Positions 58,660-64,000 of a DNA stretch of 64,000 nucleotides are shown piece by piece. The notes beneath the pieces are model-generated. The model saw only the letters and a program-made list of their open reading frames with translations, was not told the origin of the DNA and searched no databases. Source of the stretch: Legionellales bacterium (GTDB taxonomy: Bacteria > Pseudomonadota > Gammaproteobacteria > DSM-16500); assembly GCA_947478495.1 (NCBI GenBank), contig CANJVW010000004.1, forward strand, positions 1 to 64,000, in the 5' to 3' direction. How positions within the stretch are numbered: position 1 is the first letter of the stretch; each line of letters begins with the position of its first letter. The translations under genes and the position numbers were made by a program.

Positions 58660-59037
58660 TCAATGTGTCTCAATATCTCCATAATATACGCTCACCCCTG
58701 CTACAGGCATTCCCAGTATGGGTTTTTTTGTGACGCGCACAGAAACCGATGCTGGTTCTGTGATGAATGATTTAATGTGGCAGTGAATTGTGTAAGCCAA
58801 ATGTTCTAATAAGTGAAATGATCGAGACGCAGTCTGTTTCTTAATGCATTGCGTGAGCGCGTCATAGCAGTATGTATCCGCGACATCATCCGTGGTGCAT
58901 GCTTTAGGGGGTTTGATCAAGTGAATATCAATATCGAGAAGCACCACTTGTTTTTGTGATCGCTCCGCATCGGTTACGCCGAGAGACAAAGTCAGTTCGA
59001 GTTGGTGTAGTGTGATATGCATTTTGGGATTCATCAA
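58660..59037 (-). CDS. folB: Dihydroneopterin aldolase FolB
   Basis: 125 residues. HQLELTLSLGVTDAERSQKQ, VLLDIDIHL, SFHLLEHLAYTI (with the catalytic-site Glu) and VRVTKKPILGM mark the family. It makes 6-hydroxymethyl-dihydropterin, the FolK substrate. The start overlaps the stop of the upstream membrane protein by 4 bp. Confidence 0.88.
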   Translation of the reverse strand: MMNPKMHITLHQLELTLSLGVTDAERSQKQVVLLDIDIHLIKPPKACTTDDVADTYCYDALTQCIKKQTASRSFHLLEHLAYTIHCHIKSFITEPASVSVRVTKKPILGMPVAGVSVYYGDIETH

Positions 59038-60947
59038 TTGGAGCCCCTCTCGAAGCAGGGTTGAGCGACGGGGCTGTAGGGATGAGCACCACCTTCTTTG
59101 ACGACAGCAAGTTTAAAAAAACCCTTTCCATTTGTAGCGGCATTGGGACAGCTACCGCGTCGTTGTTGTTTTGGCGCGGGCGTCCTATCAGCCGCAACGG
59201 ATGTTGCTCTAGAACGAGTTTGTCGAGGTTGTTTTGGCGCGGGCGTCCTATCAGCCGCAACGGATGTTGCTCTAGAAGGAGTTTGTCGAGAGTGACTGAG
59301 CGCCCCCCCTATGCCTGTTAGAGTTCCTGTGCCTACAGGGAGATCTGTTGTGGCAGCCATAATGACAGAGCTGCTAGAGCGGCGACTTGGACGAGAAGTG
59401 GATCGTGGGGCTTCATAAGTAGCGCTGCTAGTAGGTGCGGCAGGAATGCTGATGGTTAGACCCGAAGTAGTGCTAGGTCTTCTGGAAGGAGTTTTATAAG
59501 GTATGAGCGCGCTCCCAACTTCTTGTTCATCAGATGGAGTAGTAGTTTGTTGCTGTTTCGCAAATGAGTCATTGAATGATTGAATGAGGGCGGTTGCCTC
59601 TTCATGTAGCGGCGATTTGTTGAGCTCTCTTTCCATGAGCGAGATGGTGTGAGAGGAGGTTGGTGTTTTAGTCCACACTTGAGAAGCGCTTTTTATGATT
59701 TTAGATAAACCTTCGGATAGAAATGTTCCGCCCGCCATACCCCCTAAACAAGGTAGGAGACTGCTGCCTGTTGATGTGAAAAATAACAGAAATAATGCTG
59801 AGAATATCCAGCTTCCAATCGTTAACAACCAAGGAGCGCCATACGAAATCACGTATGAATGGAACCAGTCTTTTTGTGGCGGTGCCAAAAGTAAGGCGCC
59901 CTGAATGGCGTAAACGCACTCTTCAAACATTTCTTTTGTTGTGTTTTGGTCATTCATTGTCAGCATTAATCGATCGACAGAGGAGAGCACATAATTAGCA
60001 TGCTGCTTCATGCGGGGATCTGTTTTTGCCGTATATCGATCGTCTTCTGTTGTGAATGCGTTGGCTTTTCTTCGGAGCATGGTTAATTGTTGCTGAGTAG
60101 TATCGTTCGCAAATGAGCCATGGAGCAGGTGGCGGTCTGGCATGCTGATGTCAACGTTTTTTTCTAGCGTGGTTGCGATATCTCGAATGTTTGCTTCATA
60201 GTTTGAGTCTAGAAGACAATACGCTTCTATTTGACGATTTATCATCATGAGCCCCGTCGAAACAGCGGTTAGCGCCCATTTATTTTGATTTAAAAACGCC
60301 CACCCTGACGTGACAAAAACATAGCTTGTTCCAGTTAATTTCAATAGGCAGGCACTGACTAAATAAGAGGCGGCGCCATAAATCAATAAATTGGCTAGAG
60401 CGATCGCAACGATACAAAAGAAAAATTTTAAAAAAATTCCTCCTCTCTTTGATTTTTTTTGGTTTGCGCCGAGCAACACCTGAGAGAGACGGGCTCTCTC
60501 TTTATCCAGCTCTTCGCTGTTGATGTATGTCAGCAAAAAAAGATTGGCTAAGCTCGCAATCTCGATATCCATAGTGTCTTTTGGGTTTTTTTTCGTGCGC
60601 ACCACTCTTTCTCGAGCGAGCTGCGCCATGCCAACGCGAATTTTCTCTCTGAGCGGTTCGTTGGGATCGTTACGTTTTTTTTGATCAGGTAATAATATGG
60701 CGGGGACAACGCGTTTGATGCCATGGTTCGGGTTTTTATCATCCAGCCACTCAACAAAGGGAATGAGCTCCTGGACATCTCGAACATCTTTTAAAGAAAT
60801 GCGATACCTCTCGTAACGAGATATCGGAGGCTCCGGCTCCTTCGCTTCTGCTCGGCTATTTCTTCTTGAGTTCGGTTGTGTTTGCACGTTTATGAGTCCA
60901 CTGCTATGGTCAATGATGGTTTTCTTTGAGAGCCGCTTGTTGCACAA
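59034..60947 (-). CDS. Membrane protein of unknown function with a disordered repeat tail (paralogue of the next gene)
   Basis: 637 residues, unrecognised. A hydrophilic N-terminus, a membrane hairpin around 168-215 (FLKFFFCIVAIALANLLIYG), a soluble segment, a second hairpin near 375-420 (PWLLTIGSWIFSALFLLFF), then 180 residues rich in Ser, Thr, Pro and Arg. The tail has two 21-residue repeats (RQTPSRATSVAADRTPAPKQ). It shares this architecture and DPRMKQH-type sequence with the upstream gene. Its frame overlaps that gene by 58 bp; GTG 60887 is an alternative start just past the upstream stop. Possibly a secreted effector, by inference. Confidence 0.6.
   Translation of the reverse strand: MCNKRLSKKTIIDHSSGLINVQTQPNSRRNSRAEAKEPEPPISRYERYRISLKDVRDVQELIPFVEWLDDKNPNHGIKRVVPAILLPDQKKRNDPNEPLREKIRVGMAQLARERVVRTKKNPKDTMDIEIASLANLFLLTYINSEELDKERARLSQVLLGANQKKSKRGGIFLKFFFCIVAIALANLLIYGAASYLVSACLLKLTGTSYVFVTSGWAFLNQNKWALTAVSTGLMMINRQIEAYCLLDSNYEANIRDIATTLEKNVDISMPDRHLLHGSFANDTTQQQLTMLRRKANAFTTEDDRYTAKTDPRMKQHANYVLSSVDRLMLTMNDQNTTKEMFEECVYAIQGALLLAPPQKDWFHSYVISYGAPWLLTIGSWIFSALFLLFFTSTGSSLLPCLGGMAGGTFLSEGLSKIIKSASQVWTKTPTSSHTISLMERELNKSPLHEEATALIQSFNDSFAKQQQTTTPSDEQEVGSALIPYKTPSRRPSTTSGLTISIPAAPTSSATYEAPRSTSRPSRRSSSSVIMAATTDLPVGTGTLTGIGGALSHSRQTPSRATSVAADRTPAPKQPRQTRSRATSVAADRTPAPKQQRRGSCPNAATNGKGFFKLAVVKEGGAHPYSPVAQPCFERGSN
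59166..59291 (-). repeat. Two tandem 63-bp repeats
   Basis: Units 59166-59228 and 59229-59291 are nearly identical, start TTGTTTTGGCGCGGGCGTCC and encode the 21-residue repeat of the protein above. The in-frame unit suggests recent duplication. Confidence 0.92.
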
Positions 60948-62560
60948 GCTGCTGCACGCGAAGCGGACGACTGGCCTTTAGCAGAAAAGAGTCCTGAATC
61001 ACAAAGCCCTTTTTCTGGACTATAGATAGTTGGCGCAGAGCTACGTCTAGGTCTTTGAATTTGGCTTGATGGATCCCCTTTTTGTGGTGGACTTGCAAAA
61101 TTCGGACTGAAAAACAGTCGTTGGCGACCTGTGCTCGCTGGTGTTGTTGGCGGTCGACCGTTATCCCCTTTAGAGCGTGAGCGCACTCTTGTGTGTGTGG
61201 GGGTTGGTGCCGCAGAATCGTTATCGCTCTTGTTCTCGTCCTGAGCGGCCACAGGAGGGCTATCATCGATTCTTTTGTCAGCGCATTTCTCTTTGAGGAA
61301 TGCAATACAGCTCTTAATTTGGCTTTGGGGCGGCGGTGGTATGAAGTAGCTGTAGCAACTATCGCACGCTTTCCATAGTCGCTCTGTGGTGGGGGATGAA
61401 GCGGGTGATCGGAATAATGCCTTTATGGCGATCGTGTATGCGACGGCGAACCCTCCCCCGATGGCTGCAGTTGTTGCTGAAATAGCTAATAAAGCAGCGC
61501 ATACGATTCCTAGAACAATCGCGGGGAGCACGTAAGAAAGCATTGTTCGAACAATCCACCTTGCCACGATGCTCGCGGTTTTGCTGGATGGAGGTGATGA
61601 GGTCGCTACATAGTCAAGTGCGTTGATATAATCGTTTAATCGGTCTTTTTCTTTGGTGGTTAGGGTCTCTTTCTTCGTTAATACTTCGGCTTTGTCGAGA
61701 GACCATTTGATAAAATAGAGGTGCTGCTTCATCTTCTCGTCTGCTTTTAGGAGCATCGTATGATACTGTTCGTTAAATGCTTCGAATGGAGATGCAGCCA
61801 TCACTCGATCTTGCTGAGGGATCATTAGATTTGGTGACTTTTGTTCGTCTATGAAGTCCTTTATTTTTTGTTCTGTTTCTATAGCAAATTCTTTTGCTTG
61901 GGTTTGATGAGGCGATTCTGAAAGAAGTATCGTTTCTATCATGGGATTGACCAAGGCGACGAGGATTGGAATAGCGCTGCCCACTGTGCTCGTTGAAAGA
62001 GAGTGGAATCCTATTGTCAGAATTGTCAGAGCGGCTATGCCTGGACCGGCCAAGAGGCATCCCATAGCAAAACAAGCCAGTCCGTAGATCAGGGCGGCGC
62101 TTGTGATAATAAGGAGTACTGTTAGAAAGAAACGTAGCCAAAAAGGGCGTTCGGTTGGGTTGTTGTGGCTGGCGGCGAGAATAAGATACGAAAATTGCAG
62201 TCTTCTCATGTAGAGCTGTTGCAGCTTAGGCTTTTCGAGGTTCTCGGTGTGTATTCGCGAAAGGATCTGGACGTTCCCCAGGTGCCGCATTTCATCGCGC
62301 ATAGCCTCTTTGTCGCGGCGCTCAGCTCGCTCCTCGAGAAATGCTGTCATGACAGACTTTATTTTTACTCTTGCAGCAGAGTTATTGTCATCCCCTTTTT
62401 TGGGGGGAGGGGCGCACTCATCAAGAAAAGTGACATAATTCAGTTCGCGAGCCGGCATTTTGTCTGAATTTGAAGCGATGTATTGATTCTCGAGGCTTGC
62501 TTCGAAGTCTTCTGGCGATTCGGGTTTTTTACTTTGGACGTTGCGTGGTGAGCGGAACAT
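60890..62560 (-). CDS. Membrane protein of unknown function with a disordered tail
   Basis: 556 residues, unrecognised. The charged N-terminal 130 residues are followed by a hydrophobic hairpin (about 140-205, FWLRFFLTVLLIITSAALIY), a soluble middle with ADEKMKQHLYFIKWSLDKAE, a second hairpin (334-382, MLSYVLPAIVLGIVCAALLA) and a Ser/Pro/Arg-rich tail. It has no signal peptide. The order of parts and the MKQH segment match the downstream gene, so the two look like an ancient tandem duplication. Candidate secreted or host-membrane protein, by inference only. Confidence 0.6.
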   Translation of the reverse strand: MFRSPRNVQSKKPESPEDFEASLENQYIASNSDKMPARELNYVTFLDECAPPPKKGDDNNSAARVKIKSVMTAFLEERAERRDKEAMRDEMRHLGNVQILSRIHTENLEKPKLQQLYMRRLQFSYLILAASHNNPTERPFWLRFFLTVLLIITSAALIYGLACFAMGCLLAGPGIAALTILTIGFHSLSTSTVGSAIPILVALVNPMIETILLSESPHQTQAKEFAIETEQKIKDFIDEQKSPNLMIPQQDRVMAASPFEAFNEQYHTMLLKADEKMKQHLYFIKWSLDKAEVLTKKETLTTKEKDRLNDYINALDYVATSSPPSSKTASIVARWIVRTMLSYVLPAIVLGIVCAALLAISATTAAIGGGFAVAYTIAIKALFRSPASSPTTERLWKACDSCYSYFIPPPPQSQIKSCIAFLKEKCADKRIDDSPPVAAQDENKSDNDSAAPTPTHTRVRSRSKGDNGRPPTTPASTGRQRLFFSPNFASPPQKGDPSSQIQRPRRSSAPTIYSPEKGLCDSGLFSAKGQSSASRAAACATSGSQRKPSLTIAVDS

Positions 62561-62887
62561 AAAAACTCTTTGCTTAATCTATTTCTGGACCGCCTCCGTG
62601 CCTCGGCCGTTTTTACGCGGTCTTTATCTAGTCCATTAGAGCTTAATTGACCGTCAATTTTACTACAAACTTATTTTTTTCAATACAACTCTATGATTAA
62701 ATAAGGTTAATAAAATACCATAATAATCATAAAAGATTAAATAAAGATCTTTTATCTTTAAGCGGTAGCGCGATTCTTGCTGTATAAGACCAGTGATTTA
62801 TTATTGTGCTACGAAGTAAAAGTGAAATACAGTACAATTTTTGATTATAATTGAACGCATTATAGACAAAAATTTGGATAAAATGAT
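62561..62887. other. Divergent intergenic region
   Basis: 327 bp between the divergent 60890-62560 gene and the 62888 gene. 62680-62880 is strongly AT-rich with runs such as AAATAAAGATCTTTTATC (a partial palindrome near 62740-62757). It should contain both promoters; I cannot pick them reliably. No RNA gene is seen. Confidence 0.4.
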
Positions 62888-63501
62888 ATGACCCAATCTT
62901 ATGCGCGGTACCAAGACGCCTATGTTTCAGCAAGTGATGTTCAGACGTTTCTCGTGCGTGATGACAGGTGCTCGCTAACGGAATGGCTGCAGTCCGTTGA
63001 TTTAGCTCGGGATAAAACCCTTCTTTTGGATAATGTTGATAAGCGAGCCAAGATAGAAAAAGCCCTTCGATTGCTTGATCAACAGATTCGATCTAAAGCG
63101 GTGCTTATTGATGAGTCTCTTCTCATACAGATTGCTAATCAGGCCAATTTATATCGGGCTTTGTCCATTCATGGGAAGTATTTTGTTTTTTGGTCTTGCA
63201 TCTTGGGGGATGGCTATTTAAGGACTGTGCACTCGCAGCGATTGAGCAACTAAGGGTGAAGAACATGAGCGCGCCAGAGTATAAATCAAATTTTGATTCA
63301 TCTGATTCATTTACTACAGGTCATGTGCGCAACCAACTTGGGTCAGGGCCGCCAGTATCAGCAGATCATCTTGAGGGTGCTGCCAACGAAGGGTCAATAG
63401 CAGAAGAAAGATCGGCGGCGCCCAGAATGAGCAGTGGTAGCGCTTGCTCTTCCAAGAAGGAAAACAGGATGCCAGGCTCCAGGGCGGGGGCTCGTTATTG
63501 A
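62888..63501 (+). pseudogene. Small unknown gene apparently broken by a frameshift
   Basis: From ATG 62888 a frame encodes 121 residues (MTQSYARYQDAYVSASDVQT and on) with the helical KALRLLDQQIRSKAVLIDES part. It ends in unlikely sequence (RTVHSQRLSN) at 63253. A second frame overlaps and continues to 63501 with better-looking sequence, LGGWLFKDCALAAIEQLRVK, then a Ser/Gly/Glu-rich tail. A one-base slip in the T6 run at 63186-63191 would join them into about 205 residues. Alternatively there are two genes, the second starting at ATG 63265 after AAGGGTG. Not recognised. Confidence 0.5.
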
Positions 63502-63593
63502 TAGATTCAAGCCTTGAGAGTCGTTTATCTTACTTGTATTAAATAGTGCAAATATGGTACTGTAGATCCCCTGGTTTAAGCGGTGTTTACATC

Positions 63594-64000
63594 ATGACCA
63601 ATCAATACGTGAAAGAACTGGTTAACAAAAACTACGAGCACGGTTTTGTTACCACCATTGATTCGGATACCTTTGAGCCGGGCCTCTCAGAAGCGGTTGT
63701 TCGAGCGATTTCAAAGCGCAAAAATGAACCCGATTTTATGTTGCAGTGGCGCTTGAAGGCCTATCAGCATTGGCTGACCTTGTCTCCTCCAGAGTGGGCG
63801 CACTTAACTTATCCTGCTATTGATTACCAAAAAATGATTTATTATTCTGCCCCTAAAGTCAAAAAAGGACCAAACAGCTTAGATGAAGTGGATCCTAAGC
63901 TATTAGAAACCTATAAAAAGCTCGGCATCCCTTTGCATGAGCAAGGTCGTTTGGCGGGGGTGGCGGTCGATGCTGTATTTGATAGCGTTTCAGTCGCGAC
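63594..64000 (+). CDS. sufB: Fe-S cluster assembly protein SufB (5' part)
   Basis: The first 135 residues of Suf[40 protein letters not shown] and LPLHEQ-type sequence (here [20 protein letters not shown]) match the family start. It is the scaffold of the SUF system with SufC and SufD, which should lie beyond the window. The gene runs off the right edge. No iscR or sufR gene directly precedes it. Confidence 0.92.
   Translation, partial: MTNQYVKELVNKNYEHGFVTTIDSDTFEPGLSEAVVRAISKRKNEPDFMLQWRLKAYQHWLTLSPPEWAHLTYPAIDYQKMIYYSAPKVKKGPNSLDEVDPKLLETYKKLGIPLHEQGRLAGVAVDAVFDSVSVA

Overview
The window reads as a chromosome segment of a gammaproteobacterium, most likely a Legionellales/Coxiellaceae relative. 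The support is a Com1-like DsbA family protein, a fused folK-folP gene, an R64-type (type IVb) pilus locus, several large proteins with membrane anchors and disordered tails that resemble Dot/Icm-type secreted proteins, and a compact overlapping gene layout. The taxonomic call is an inference from gene content and sequence resemblance; no database was searched.

Layout. 1-4.6 kb is a nest of insertion sequences: an IS982-family transposase gene cut in two by a complete IS21-family element (798-3246, 6-bp target duplication CCTGAC), next to a damaged IS3-family element. 4.7-14.3 kb holds housekeeping genes: pdxJ, a PqaA-like secreted hydrolase, the EF-P modification set (epmA, efp, epmB), ybeY, an FAD oxidoreductase, an aldo/keto reductase, cca and a Com1-like thiol oxidoreductase. 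After a hydrolase remnant and coq7, a type IVb pilus operon (pilQ, pilR, two prepilin-like genes, pilL/tcpQ-like, pilN, pilO2, pilP) fills 15.9-24.7 kb on the minus strand. 24.8-30.9 kb is dnaA-dnaN-recF-gyrB (minus), with two perfect parS sites inside the recF 3' end. 31.1-37.4 kb is mnmG-rsmG-parA-ubiE-ubiJ-ubiB (plus), with no parB. Then come a 772-residue effector-like protein, an AAA/DUF4143-type ATPase, clpB, a PBP4-type peptidase, small conserved genes, dsbB, ruvX, polA, two glycosyltransferases and the block mnmE-yidC-yidD-rnpA-rpmH (minus). 56.2-62.6 kb has folKP, ltaE, folB and two tandem paralogous membrane proteins; the window ends in sufB.

The 442-bp gap upstream of rpmH (55805-56246) is the best candidate for the replication origin. 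It has an AT-rich tract, a perfect DnaA box and near matches, and a perfect 28-bp inverted repeat. The plus strand changes from C-rich to G-rich across it even though genes on both sides lie on the minus strand. The dnaA cluster and the parS sites are about 25-29 kb to its left.

Two families of palindromic repeats are scattered through the window, and several have entered coding sequence. One supplies the start and N-terminus of EpmA, one forms the C-terminal tail of UbiJ, and one supplies both stop codons of a convergent gene pair. Other oddities are an rnpA frame with no standard start codon, a broken small gene at 62.9-63.5 kb, and a serine-hydrolase frame with no start codon. No tRNA, rRNA or CRISPR array was recognised.
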